Assembly: GCF_900112315.1 (NCBI RefSeq)
Contig: NZ_FOLL01000003.1
Span: forward strand, 234,683-298,682
DNA from: Parapedobacter composti
GTDB lineage: Bacteria; Bacteroidota; Bacteroidia; Sphingobacteriales; Sphingobacteriaceae
Direction: 5' to 3'
DNA length: 64,000 nt
In this document: positions 49,721-57,698 of the stretch, one piece after another
Layout of the letters: the number at the start of each line of letters is the position of its first letter
Position numbering within the stretch: position 1 is the first letter of the stretch
The notes under the pieces: generated by a model
What the model was told of the DNA's origin: nothing
Database searches by the model: none
Seen by the model: only the letters and a program-made list of their open reading frames with translations
Translations under genes and position numbers: made by a program

Positions 49721-50887
49721 CTAACTGTTGTTCAATGCCTGGACAATATCGGCTATGATGTCTTCCGCGTCTTCCAACCCCACGGATATACGGATGCTTC
49801 CGGGCTGTATACCCAGCTGTTGCCGCTCCTCTTCCGTGAGCTTCGAATGGGTCGTTGACGCCGGGTGGGTGGCGATACTGCGCGAGTCGCCTAAATTGGA
49901 CGTAATCCGTATCATTTGTAAGGCGTCAAGGAACCGTTTGGCTTGTTCGAACCCGTCTTTGACCACGAAGGTGACAATACCGCCACCCGCTTTCATTTGC
50001 TTTTTTGCCAGATGGTATTGCGGATGCGACGGAAGGAACGGATAACGTACCTGCATTACTTGAGGGTGTTGCTCGAGTTCCTCGGCTACCCGCAGTGCGT
50101 TGCTGCAATGGCGATCCATCCGCAGGCCTAAGGTTTCTATACTCTTCGAGAGTACCCACGCGTTGAATGGCGAGAGAGCGGGGCCGGTATGGCGGATAAA
50201 AAACATCAGCTCATCAATGAGGGCCTTTTTGCCCACTACCACCCCGCCTAATACGCGGCCTTGTCCGTCCATGTATTTTGTAGCGGAATGGCTCACCAGG
50301 TCAAACCCATAACGCATCGGTTTTTGAAGGTAAGGCGTGGCAAAGCAATTGTCTACGTTGAGAATGATGTTGGGATATTTTTCCTTGAATCTTCCCAGCC
50401 ATTCCAAATCGACCAGCTCCAGCCCCGGGTTGGAAGGGGTTTCCAAAAAAATCATCCGTGTGTTGGGTTGGATGGCTTTTTCCCACGCTTCTGGTTCAGA
50501 TGCATCTACATAAGTAGACGTGATACCCCAACGTGGAAATAGTTTGGTGATTAACTGGTGCGTGGAGCCGAAGATCGCGCGGCAGGCTACCACGTGGTCA
50601 CCGCTTCTGAGCAGGGCGGCAAAGGATGCGAACACAGCGGCCATTCCCGATGAAAAAGCCAAACCCGCTTCTGCACCTTCCAGGTCACACACCTTATTGA
50701 TAAACTCGGTGGTGTTAGGGTTCGAATACCGGGAATATACGTTGCCCTCTTCCTCTTCTGCGAAAATCGCCCGTCCTTGCTCGGCGCTGTCAAAGATGAA
50801 GCTGGAAGTTAAGTACAGGGGCACAGCATGCTCACGGTAGAGGGAGCGGTCGGCCTGCTCCCGGATGGCCTTCGTTTGTTCGTTCAT
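49721..50887 (-). CDS. metZ: Cys/Met-metabolism PLP enzyme (O-succinylhomoserine sulfhydrylase type)
   Basis: 388 residues from ATG 50887; the ORF start at 50935 adds 16 residues that cross the promoter. Motifs of the gamma family: YSRYSNPNTTEFINKVCDLE, AFSSGMAAVFASFAALLRSG, LETPSNPGLELVDLEWLGRF, the PLP lysine in SHSATKYMDGQGRVLGGVV, and RITSNLGDSRSIATHPASTT. The sequence fits O-succinylhomoserine sulfhydrylase (MetZ), which makes homocysteine from O-succinylhomoserine and sulfide; cystathionine gamma-synthase cannot be excluded. Confidence 0.85.
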   Translation of the reverse strand: MNEQTKAIREQADRSLYREHAVPLYLTSSFIFDSAEQGRAIFAEEEEGNVYSRYSNPNTTEFINKVCDLEGAEAGLAFSSGMAAVFASFAALLRSGDHVVACRAIFGSTHQLITKLFPRWGITSTYVDASEPEAWEKAIQPNTRMIFLETPSNPGLELVDLEWLGRFKEKYPNIILNVDNCFATPYLQKPMRYGFDLVSHSATKYMDGQGRVLGGVVVGKKALIDELMFFIRHTGPALSPFNAWVLSKSIETLGLRMDRHCSNALRVAEELEQHPQVMQVRYPFLPSHPQYHLAKKQMKAGGGIVTFVVKDGFEQAKRFLDALQMIRITSNLGDSRSIATHPASTTHSKLTEEERQQLGIQPGSIRISVGLEDAEDIIADIVQALNNS

Positions 50888-50904
50888 GTCAAAATTGAGT
50901 CGCA

Positions 50905-50936
50905 CAAACTTAGCCAAAGTTGGAGTGATATGCAAA
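50905..50936 (-). promoter_or_regulatory. Promoter of the MetZ-like gene
   Basis: Read leftward: TTTG (50933-50936), 20 bases, TAAGTTTG (50905-50912): a full consensus match. Start codon 17 nt further. Confidence 0.6.
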
Positions 50937-50943
50937 CAGCGGT

Positions 50944-51378
50944 TTATCCCTTTCTTTCCTTCATTTGGTGGTCAAGCGAATAAGGGCCGGATCCCGCCAC
51001 CAGGAAAAAGAGCAGCAAAAGAAGCACCACAATGGAAATCCATAATTCAGAATTGAGAAAAGTAAGCCCGCGGGTGACATTCACAAAAAATACGGCACCG
51101 AATAATATCGGCAATTGGACCGCCACTGCAACGCGTGTGATAAGACCAATCGCAATGAGTATACCGCCCACCAGATGGGCAAAGGCTACATAGTGGACGG
51201 CTCCCCATGTATAGATTTGGATATGCGTTTCCTCGATAAGTTGCCTCAGGGCAGCGGTATCTGCCAGGAATGTGGCCCCTTTGAGAAAAATAACGATGCC
51301 CAATCCGATGCGGAGAATGTCCAACCACCGGGGATGATGGGTGTCGCCCCAATGTTCGATTCGTTGGATAAGATTCAT
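50944..51378 (-). CDS. DoxX-family membrane protein
   Basis: 144 residues. Two adjacent ATGs (51381, 51378); the strong Shine-Dalgarno AGGAGG (51385-51390) is 6 nt from the second, which I prefer. Four membrane helices: DILRIGLGIVIFLKGATFLA, YVAFAHLVGGILIAIGLIT, VAVQLPILFGAVFFVNVT, LWISIVVLLLLLFFLVAGSG. DoxX proteins are small four-helix proteins linked to quinone or thiosulfate chemistry in some species; the role here is unknown. Confidence 0.85.
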   Translation of the reverse strand: MNLIQRIEHWGDTHHPRWLDILRIGLGIVIFLKGATFLADTAALRQLIEETHIQIYTWGAVHYVAFAHLVGGILIAIGLITRVAVAVQLPILFGAVFFVNVTRGLTFLNSELWISIVVLLLLLFFLVAGSGPYSLDHQMKERKG

Positions 51379-51415
51379 CATTAACCTCCTTTCAGGTTAC
51401 TATTAATACAGCAAC

Positions 51416-51452
51416 AAAAAAGCCCGCTCTTTGTTTTAAGAACAGGCTTTTA
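51416..51452 (-). terminator. Rho-independent terminator of pdhB
   Basis: Read leftward: AAAAGCC-TGTT-CTT, loop, AAGAGCGGGCTTTTTTG; arms AAAAGCC/GGCTTTT and TCTT/AAGA, with a T-run, 22 nt after the pdhB stop codon. Confidence 0.8.
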
Positions 51453-51473
51453 TATGAAAGGGTAATTAACAGC

Positions 51474-52460
51474 TTATTTGTTGATGTACATCACCTCTTT
51501 GGTTGCTTTAACCACGCGTTCAACGTTAGGCAACGCTGCCTGGAGCAACGTCGGCGCGTAAGGTAAGGGAACATCTGCTGATGTCAGCCGTATCACAGGC
51601 GCATCGAGGTAGTCAAAGGCATCCCGTTGCACCTTATAGGCAATTTCAGACGAGATGGATGCCAACGGCCATGCTTCTTCAACCACTACTAAGCGGTTAG
51701 TCTTTTTTACTGAATTGATAATGGCTCCATAGTCTATGGGGCGCACGGTCCGCAGGTTGATCACTTCGGCATCGATACCTTCTTTAGTGAGTTCTTCAAT
51801 GGCGGGCAATACTACCCTCGGCAACATTTTACCGAAGGTTACAATGGTAACGTCACTGCCTTCCTTTTCGGTGTGAGCCTTGCCCAATTCCAGGTAATAC
51901 TCTTCTTCGGGTACCTGGCCTTTATCGCCATACATCACCTCCGACTCCATGAATATGACCGGATCAGGGTCAATGATGGATTGTTTCAGCAAACCTTTCG
52001 CATCATAAGGATTGGCCGGCACCACTACTTTAAGGCCGGGGGTGTTCGCATACCAGTTTTCGAAATTTTGCGAGTGCTGCGCCGCCAATTGGCCGGCATT
52101 GCCCGTTGGCCCCCGGAATACAATAGGTATAGGGAACTGGCCGCCGCTCATCGAATACATTTTTGCTGCTGAGTTGATAACTTGATCAATGGCAACTAAT
52201 GAAAAGTTAAATGTCATAAATTCGATAATCGGCTTAAGGCCGTTCATGGCTGCGCCGATGCCGATGCCTGCAAAGCCCAGTTCGGCGATGGGAGTGTCAA
52301 TAACACGTTTGGGGCCGAATTCATCAAGCATGCCTTGGCTTACTTTATAAGCGCCGTTATACTCGGCAACTTCTTCGCCCATCAAGAAAATCGTAGCATC
52401 TTTGCGCATTTCTTCGCTCATGGCCTCGCGAAGCGCTTCTCTGAATTGTATTTCTCTCAT
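51474..52460 (-). CDS. pdhB: Pyruvate dehydrogenase E1 component, beta subunit
   Basis: 328 residues. MREIQFREALREAMSEEMRK, FLMGEEVAEYNGAYKVSQGM (TPP-contact Glu), RVIDTPIAELGFAGIGIGAA, FRGPTGNAGQLAAQHSQNFE, FMESEVMYGDKGQVPEEEY and VVVEEAWPLASISSEIAYKV identify E1 beta of the heterotetrameric enzyme. It acts with E1 alpha (62449-63444) and E2 (60719-62398), encoded 8 kb away. TAGGTTTG (52495-52502 read leftward) is a possible -7 box. Confidence 0.95.
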   Translation of the reverse strand: MREIQFREALREAMSEEMRKDATIFLMGEEVAEYNGAYKVSQGMLDEFGPKRVIDTPIAELGFAGIGIGAAMNGLKPIIEFMTFNFSLVAIDQVINSAAKMYSMSGGQFPIPIVFRGPTGNAGQLAAQHSQNFENWYANTPGLKVVVPANPYDAKGLLKQSIIDPDPVIFMESEVMYGDKGQVPEEEYYLELGKAHTEKEGSDVTIVTFGKMLPRVVLPAIEELTKEGIDAEVINLRTVRPIDYGAIINSVKKTNRLVVVEEAWPLASISSEIAYKVQRDAFDYLDAPVIRLTSADVPLPYAPTLLQAALPNVERVVKATKEVMYINK

Positions 52461-52561
52461 CAGTTGTATGTCGTGTCAAAAAAATTTCAGCACGCAAACC
52501 TACTATAAATTATTGATATTTCTGACTCTTGGTTGTCAAAATTTTGTGTGTTAATGGTTCG

Positions 52562-53173
52562 TCAGCCGGTTGTTCCTGCAAAATTTTTCAGCCAGTGGTT
52601 CAGGTTGTCGATAGCCAGCCCAATCTGCCAGCTTGCTTTGTTACGGCGTTCTACATAGTTGGAAATGGCACGTACTTGCGCTGCTGGAATTCCTGCCTGC
52701 TGCGCCGCATATAATGCAGCGGCACCTTCCATACTTTCTGTTTGCGGGGCCAAACGCTTAAGGGTTATTTCTATGTGCTGTTCATGGCCATGCACGGTGT
52801 TTACCGTAATGCCCCGGCACTTCCGCAACGCTGAAACTGCGGTTTCTGCCGTGCTGTGGAACGTATGGGCTGCCAGTCCCATGGCTTCACTATCCAGAAA
52901 ATGCTCCCCATCTTCGGCTCCTAATTCGGCAATGGTGTCCTGATATACATAAACGACCTCACCGAGCGCTATCGACCGGTCGAAACTTCCTGCTATGCCC
53001 ACATTGAGCAACAGTTTATACGGTTTGGAGGCAAGTTGCCGCCCCAAGGCAAATGCTGTGGCAACCATCCCCACCCCCGTTATTATTGCTTCAAAACCTT
53101 GTCGCTGCTCCTCAGGTAATTGGAGGAAAGGCAAAATCTCCGCTTTTGTCGCTGCTGCAACCAATATATCCAT
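52562..53173 (-). CDS. mqnB: Futalosine hydrolase
   Basis: 203 residues from ATG 53173 (an earlier ATG at 53221 lies in the lpxK promoter region). MDILVAAATKAEILPFL, ITGVGMVATAFALGRQLA, LLLNVGIAGSFDRSIALGEV, and SMEGAAALYAAQQAGIPAAQ with RAISNYVERR place it in the nucleoside-phosphorylase fold as futalosine hydrolase, which frees dehypoxanthine futalosine in the alternative menaquinone route. The box TACATTCG ends 4 nt before the ATG. It is divergent from lpxK, 46 nt away. Confidence 0.9.
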   Translation of the reverse strand: MDILVAAATKAEILPFLQLPEEQRQGFEAIITGVGMVATAFALGRQLASKPYKLLLNVGIAGSFDRSIALGEVVYVYQDTIAELGAEDGEHFLDSEAMGLAAHTFHSTAETAVSALRKCRGITVNTVHGHEQHIEITLKRLAPQTESMEGAAALYAAQQAGIPAAQVRAISNYVERRNKASWQIGLAIDNLNHWLKNFAGTTG

Positions 53174-53177
53174 CCAA

Positions 53178-53213
53178 CGAATGTACGTAAAATGTATGGA
53201 TTTGCTACTTTTG
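53178..53213. promoter_or_regulatory. Divergent -7 boxes between mqnB and lpxK
   Basis: Leftward TACATTCG (53178-53185) for mqnB; rightward TACTTTTG (53206-53213) for lpxK, a full TAnnTTTG match. Each ends 4 to 6 nt before its start codon. The 46-base gap leaves no room for leaders on either mRNA. Confidence 0.45.
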
Positions 53214-53219
53214 TTGTCC

Positions 53220-54284
53220 ATGGCTTATCTCAGACTGCTTTTGCTGCCTTTTTCCGTTTTATACGGCTTTGCCGTTTGGGTTCGCAACCGATGCTACGAT
53301 TGGGGTTGGTTCAGAAGCAGGTCATTTAATCACCCGGTTATTGTGGTGGGCAACTTAGCCGTAGGGGGGACAGGGAAGAGTCCGATGACAGAATACCTGC
53401 TCCGCCTGTTGCATGAGCACTATACGGTGGCTACGCTAAGCCGAGGGTATGGTCGCAAAACACGTGGTTTTTTCGAAGTAAGCCCACTTGACACGGCTGC
53501 TGATTGCGGGGATGAACCGCTCCAGTTCAAACGGAAATTCCCGCATGTTACCGTAACGGTGGGCGAAGATCGGGTAAACGGGGTGAGGCGGTTAATCCAA
53601 AGCGGTAAGGAAGTGGTTGTCTTGGATGATGCGTTCCAGCACCGGGCCTTGAAACCCGGGTTGGCAATTCTGCTCTTCGATTATCAACGTATGAAACGGC
53701 CCAAATGGCTGCTTCCGGCCGGCGACTACCGCGATTGGTTCAGCGAACGCCGCCGTGCGGATGTCATGATTGTGACAAAAATGCCTGGCACGGCTACTGA
53801 GCAGGATAAGGCTGATATCCGCCGTATGTTGCGTTCTAAACACAGGGACATTCCGGTGCTGTTTTCCAAAATCGGCTATGGTGCTATTGTACCGCTGTTT
53901 CCCGGAGAAGAGCGGGAAGGGATTACGTTGACGGCTCAGGTTTCGGTTTTGTTGGTTACGGGCATTGCTAATCCAGCGCCATTGCGGGGATATCTTGCCA
54001 CACGGGCTGGCGATGTGGTGCAGCTCAGTTATCCGGATCACCATCAGTATACGAAGGCCGACATTCGGAATATGATCAATCGGTTTGAGGCAATCGCAAA
54101 TCCGCATAAGCTCATCATTACCACTGAAAAAGATGCTCAGCGCCTGTTGATGCCCGAGCTTTCTGGCGCCTTGGTTACTTTGCCGATATATGTTGTGCCT
54201 ATCCACCCGCTGTTTGACGGTAAGGAAGAGGAATTTTTCAGGCAATTGGTACTTACTTATTGTGCCCGCGTATTGGGATCATAA
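53220..54284 (+). CDS. lpxK: Tetraacyldisaccharide 4'-kinase
   Basis: 354 residues from ATG 53220 (ATG 53196 is possible but lies upstream of the -7 box). A membrane-associated N-terminal helix, then the P-loop VGNLAVGGTGKSPMTEYL (about 43-60), TLSRGYGRKTRGF, GDEPLQFKRKFPHVTVTVGE and VVVLDDAFQHRALKPGLAI. LpxK adds the 4'-phosphate to lipid A disaccharide at the inner membrane. Followed after 14 nt by the deoxynucleotidase gene. Confidence 0.95.
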   Translation: MAYLRLLLLPFSVLYGFAVWVRNRCYDWGWFRSRSFNHPVIVVGNLAVGGTGKSPMTEYLLRLLHEHYTVATLSRGYGRKTRGFFEVSPLDTAADCGDEPLQFKRKFPHVTVTVGEDRVNGVRRLIQSGKEVVVLDDAFQHRALKPGLAILLFDYQRMKRPKWLLPAGDYRDWFSERRRADVMIVTKMPGTATEQDKADIRRMLRSKHRDIPVLFSKIGYGAIVPLFPGEEREGITLTAQVSVLLVTGIANPAPLRGYLATRAGDVVQLSYPDHHQYTKADIRNMINRFEAIANPHKLIITTEKDAQRLLMPELSGALVTLPIYVVPIHPLFDGKEEEFFRQLVLTYCARVLGS

Positions 54285-54298
54285 CGGAAACTTAATCT

Positions 54299-54835
54299 AT
54301 GCAAAACGACAAAAGACCGCGGCTTGCCATTGATATGGATGAAGTATTGGCCGACACCCACCAGAAATTTCTGGCGCTCTACCATCAGGACTACGGGATA
54401 GCGATGGATATTTATCAAGAACCGGGTAAGGAATTACATGAAAATCTGCCGGATCATCTAAGAGAGCAGTGGAAGGTTTATATTCACCAAAAAGGGTTCT
54501 TCAGGGATATTCCTCCGATGCGTGATGCTATCGAAACCGTGAAGGCTTTACAGGAGCGTTACAACGTTTATGTGGTTTCCGCCGCAATTGAGTTTCGGAA
54601 TTCTTTAGAAGACAAATTGGACTGGTTAGACGAGCACTTCCCGTTTATTCCATGGACCAACATTTTGTTTACTGGAGAGAAAATTATAGCGGCTGATGTC
54701 ATGATTGACGACCGTATAAAAAATCTGGCTCATTTCCAGGGACGGAAATTACTGTATACGTCGCCCCACAATGTACTGATTACGGGTTACGAACGGGTAA
54801 ACAGTTGGCGAGACGTAGCCGAATTGTTACTTTGA
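54299..54835 (+). CDS. 5'(3')-deoxyribonucleotidase (HAD, NT5C type)
   Basis: 178 residues. HAD motif I is RLAIDMDEVLADTHQKFLAL (nucleophile Asp and DMDEV), motif II YVVSAAIEF, motif III/IV in DVMIDDRIKNLAHF. The family dephosphorylates deoxynucleoside monophosphates. Same direction as lpxK and 14 nt after it. Confidence 0.85.
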   Translation: MQNDKRPRLAIDMDEVLADTHQKFLALYHQDYGIAMDIYQEPGKELHENLPDHLREQWKVYIHQKGFFRDIPPMRDAIETVKALQERYNVYVVSAAIEFRNSLEDKLDWLDEHFPFIPWTNILFTGEKIIAADVMIDDRIKNLAHFQGRKLLYTSPHNVLITGYERVNSWRDVAELLL

Positions 54836-54894
54836 TTGGTTAAACTTTATTCTTCTTTGTTGGTCTTCTCTGTCATAAACTTAATTTTTAAGAC

Positions 54895-55305
54895 ATGAAA
54901 CAAAAAATCTTATTCACGGTAGCCGTACTGCTGATGGCAGTGGGGTTATCTTTTGGCCAACAGCAACGGGGAGGCCGTGGGTTCGGTACACCTGAAGAGA
55001 ATGCGAAACGTACCACCGAACGGTTAGCGGAACAATTAAAGCTCTCCAAGGCACAACAAGATTCGGTATATGCCTATACCCTTGAACAAGGAAAGGCGAT
55101 GCAGCAGGCTTTTCAGGCCAACCAGAACGCGGATAGGCAGCAGATGATGGGTAAAATGCGGGCGCTGCGCGAGGAGACAGATGAAAAAATCCGTGCCGTG
55201 CTGGATGATAGCCAAAAGAAGGCATTTGAAAAAATGCGGGAAGAACAGGCAAGCCGCATGCGGCAAGGCGGCCGCCGTGGGGGCGGAAGCGGAAACAACG
55301 GCTAA
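54895..55305 (+). CDS. Periplasmic Spy/CpxP-like or DUF4890 protein
   Basis: 136 residues. Signal peptide to SFGQ (about 21), a Gly/Arg-rich start (QQRGGRGFGTPEENAKRTTE), two long helices rich in Gln, Met and Lys (RLAEQLKLSKAQQDSVYAYT; QMMGKMRALREETDEKIRAV) with the LTxxQ-like turn LSKAQQ, and a Gly-rich end. The pattern fits the LTXXQ/Spy group of periplasmic chaperones or its Bacteroidota relatives. A strong terminator follows. Confidence 0.75.
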   Translation: MKQKILFTVAVLLMAVGLSFGQQQRGGRGFGTPEENAKRTTERLAEQLKLSKAQQDSVYAYTLEQGKAMQQAFQANQNADRQQMMGKMRALREETDEKIRAVLDDSQKKAFEKMREEQASRMRQGGRRGGGSGNNG

Positions 55306-55309
55306 TAGC

Positions 55310-55356
55310 AAAAAACTAAGAGGACAATCGTTAAATGATTGCCCTCTTAGTTTTTT
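55310..55356. terminator. Bidirectional terminator between the Spy-like gene and dnaA
   Basis: AAAAAACTAAGAGGaCAATC / GATTGcCCTCTTAGTTTTTT; 13 to 14 paired bases plus A/T runs on both sides, so it can end both convergent transcripts. Confidence 0.9.
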
Positions 55357-55381
55357 GTGGTTTTAGTAGTATTGAGTTCCT

Positions 55382-56809
55382 TCAGTTTGTTTTTAGTTTT
55401 TTCTGGATGTCCTGCACATAGGATTTAAACTTCTTGTCCGTCTCAATCAGGTCTTCCACCGTTTGGCAAGCGTATATCACCGTGGAATGATCCCGGCCCC
55501 CGAAAAACGCGCCGATGGATTTCAGCGATGTTTTCGTGTGGTTTTTGGCTAGATACATCGAAATCTGGCGCGCCTGTACAATCTCACGCTTCCTAACCTT
55601 CGATTTGACCATTTCCACAGGCACTTCGAAATAATCGCATACCAGTTTTTGGATATAATCCATGGAGATCTCTTTCTGGGTATTCTTAATGAAATTCTTC
55701 AACATGGATTTGGCCAGATTGAGATCGATTTCCTTTTTGTTCAGGGTTGCTTGGGCTAACAATGATACCATGGCACCCTCCAGCTCCCGAACGCTGTTGT
55801 CAATTTGATTAGCAACATATTCAATGACATTATCAGGTAACTCTATCCCATCCGTATACATCTTTTTCTTGAGGATGGCCATGCGTGTTTCGAGATCCGG
55901 AGCTTGTATATCTGCTGAAAGCCCCCATTTAAACCGGCTTAACAACCGTTCCTCCAAACCGGCCAGATCTTTAGGCGGTTTGTCCGATGTAAGAATAATT
56001 TGCTTATTGGATTGGTGCAGATGGTTGAAGATATGGAAGAAAATGTCTTGTGTCCGTTCTTTCCCCGCAAAATTGTGTACATCATCCATAATGATAACAT
56101 CCATCGCTTGATAGAAGTTGACGAAATCATTAATGGTATTGTTTTTAAGGGAATCTACAAATTGCTGGCAGAACTTTTCGCACGATACGTAAATGACGAG
56201 TTTGTCGGGCAGGTTGCGTTTTATTTCATTCCCTATGGCCTGTGCCAGGTGGGTTTTGCCTAAGCCCACGCCCCCGTATACCATCAGCGGATTGAATGAT
56301 GTGCCGCCTGGTTTGCTTGCTACCGCATAGCCTGCCGACCGCGCCAGACGATTACACTCGCCCTCAATAAAGTTATCAAATGTGTAATGCTGGTTCAACT
56401 GCGGATCAACCTGCAGCTTTTTGAGCCCAGGAATTACAAACGGATTCTTGATGTCTTTATTTAGGGCTACAGGTATCGGGATTGACTGCTTTTTAGCTTC
56501 GGCCCCATTACCGCTTGAAGGAATGTTGGTGGTGTATGGGTTGCTTGTGGAGGATTTTTCCACTACAATATTATATTCCAACCGCCCGTTTTCCCCTAAA
56601 TGCTTCTTTATGGTCTTGCGTAATAACCCCACATAATGCTCCTCCAGCCACTCATAAAAAAACAAACTCGGTACTTGAATAGTCAAAACGTTGCCTTCCA
56701 ATCGTACGGCCTTCACAGGCTCAAACCAGGTCTTATAACTTTGTGCCGGAATATTGTCTTTGATAATCTGAAGACAGCTATTCCATACACTCGTGCTCGT
56801 TTTTTCCAT
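55382..56809 (-). CDS. dnaA: Chromosomal replication initiator DnaA
   Basis: 475 residues, standard. Domain I (about 1-85, SVWNSCLQIIKDNIPAQSYK), a linker, the AAA+ domain III with Walker A GGVGLGKT (179-186) and Walker B VIIMDDVHN (about 238-246), the sensor part ILTSDKPPKDLAGLEERLLS, and domain IV ending with the DnaA-box reader MYLAKNHTKTSLKSIGAFFG, GRDHSTVIYAC. It initiates replication at oriC. The gene is preceded by 178 AT-rich bases. Confidence 0.97.
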   Translation of the reverse strand: MEKTSTSVWNSCLQIIKDNIPAQSYKTWFEPVKAVRLEGNVLTIQVPSLFFYEWLEEHYVGLLRKTIKKHLGENGRLEYNIVVEKSSTSNPYTTNIPSSGNGAEAKKQSIPIPVALNKDIKNPFVIPGLKKLQVDPQLNQHYTFDNFIEGECNRLARSAGYAVASKPGGTSFNPLMVYGGVGLGKTHLAQAIGNEIKRNLPDKLVIYVSCEKFCQQFVDSLKNNTINDFVNFYQAMDVIIMDDVHNFAGKERTQDIFFHIFNHLHQSNKQIILTSDKPPKDLAGLEERLLSRFKWGLSADIQAPDLETRMAILKKKMYTDGIELPDNVIEYVANQIDNSVRELEGAMVSLLAQATLNKKEIDLNLAKSMLKNFIKNTQKEISMDYIQKLVCDYFEVPVEMVKSKVRKREIVQARQISMYLAKNHTKTSLKSIGAFFGGRDHSTVIYACQTVEDLIETDKKFKSYVQDIQKKLKTN

Positions 56810-57058
56810 TCGCTATTTCTTAATAAGTTGATTTACAATAAATGACCGAAAAAATGTTGATAACTTCTCCGTGAAACGAAGATGGCAAAAAAATATCAGC
56901 TAAAAAATTAAAAATAAAAATATCAAATACGATTTTGAAAATCAGCAAGTTGCACTATTTTTTGTGTAAAATTATAGCGCAAAATGTATGGCTTCAAAAA
57001 TTCTCAACAATGGTGTTGGCAGTACCCAAAATTCTATTTTTTTAGGTGAAATTGGTCC
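56810..57058. other. AT-rich region upstream of dnaA
   Basis: The 178 bases before dnaA (56810-56987) are very AT-rich, and one DnaA-box-like 9-mer TTATCAACA (56855-56863 read leftward; consensus TTATCCACA) is seen. One box is not enough to call oriC; it is more likely an autoregulatory site. The rest, to 57058, holds nothing recognisable. Confidence 0.35.
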
Positions 57059-57442
57059 TTATGCAGAGGGTATACGGCGCGGCTTTGAGGCGATCCAATT
57101 GATCGCCAGTACAGCTATTAATATCGTCAGTCCCATTACTTCCCGGGTTTCTTCTATCCAAGGTCGGTCTGCCTTCATGCTTTTCACTAAATCCTTGGCC
57201 GGGTGGTATTGAAACCAATCAATTACCCCTTGTTTGAAAAATAGAAAATAAAGAATGAACAATAGATAAACGAAAATTCCGGCACCGTAAGCACGGGGCC
57301 GGCAGCGGCCTTTGGCGGCTTCATAACATAGCCAAGCCCCGTACAGGTAAAGCGGGATCCAGATATATGGATCTGCATCATTGTATTGAACGGCCGCGCT
57401 GATTACAAATAGGATACAGAATGCAATATTGAACAGTTTCAT
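57059..57442 (-). CDS. TMEM220-like small membrane protein
   Basis: 127 residues from ATG 57442 (an ATG 18 bases earlier is possible). MKLFNIAFCILFVISAAVQY followed by NDADPYIWIPLYLYGAWLCY is the start of the transmembrane-220 family; four helices in all. A TAAGTTTG box (57463-57470 read leftward) ends 20 nt before the ATG. Function unknown. Confidence 0.8.
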   Translation of the reverse strand: MKLFNIAFCILFVISAAVQYNDADPYIWIPLYLYGAWLCYEAAKGRCRPRAYGAGIFVYLLFILYFLFFKQGVIDWFQYHPAKDLVKSMKADRPWIEETREVMGLTILIAVLAINWIASKPRRIPSA

Positions 57443-57542
57443 TTTGAGGTAACTTAGCAAACCAAACTTAACAAAAAACGCGAGAAATTGTGAACGATAA
57501 AAAAATCCAAACTTTTTTCCGGTTCTTTGTCGTTATCAGTAA

Positions 57543-57640
57543 GAGAGTGCTGGGAGTGCTTGAGTCAATCAGGCTGAGATCACATCCCCGAACCTGATCT
57601 GGACAATGCCAGCGCAGGAAAAGCACATCGGTACAGCGAG
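57543..57640 (+). promoter_or_regulatory. TPP riboswitch (THI element) without a downstream gene
   Basis: All conserved parts are present on the + strand in order: GTGCT (P1, 57547-57551), GGGAGTGC, the P3 stem CTTGA-gtcaa-TCAGG, CTGAGA, then CCGAACCTGATCTGG, ACAATGCCAGCG, AGGAAAAGCAC closing P1. This is a thiamine-pyrophosphate aptamer. It is followed by a small stem (GTACA/TGTAC) and a terminator at 57652-57685. No + strand gene follows; gcvP comes in from the other side and ends at 57699. So it is either a relic of a lost thi operon or it controls an antisense transcript. Confidence 0.93.
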
Positions 57641-57651
57641 AGTTGTACAAA

Positions 57652-57685
57652 CCCTATTCCGGCTATGGCTGGAATAGGGTTTTTT
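57652..57685 (+). terminator. Terminator of the TPP riboswitch
   Basis: CCCTATTCC, 10-base loop, GGAATAGGG, TTTTTT: perfect 9-bp stem with six T on the + strand, 11 to 45 nt after the aptamer, as expected for TPP-controlled transcription termination. It may also serve gcvP on the other strand, but the T-run there is interrupted. Confidence 0.9.
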
Positions 57686-57698
57686 GCTGGCGTAGGTT

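Noticed and set aside
56810..56987. Replication origin upstream of dnaA
   Set aside because: Only one near-match to a DnaA box; several would be needed.
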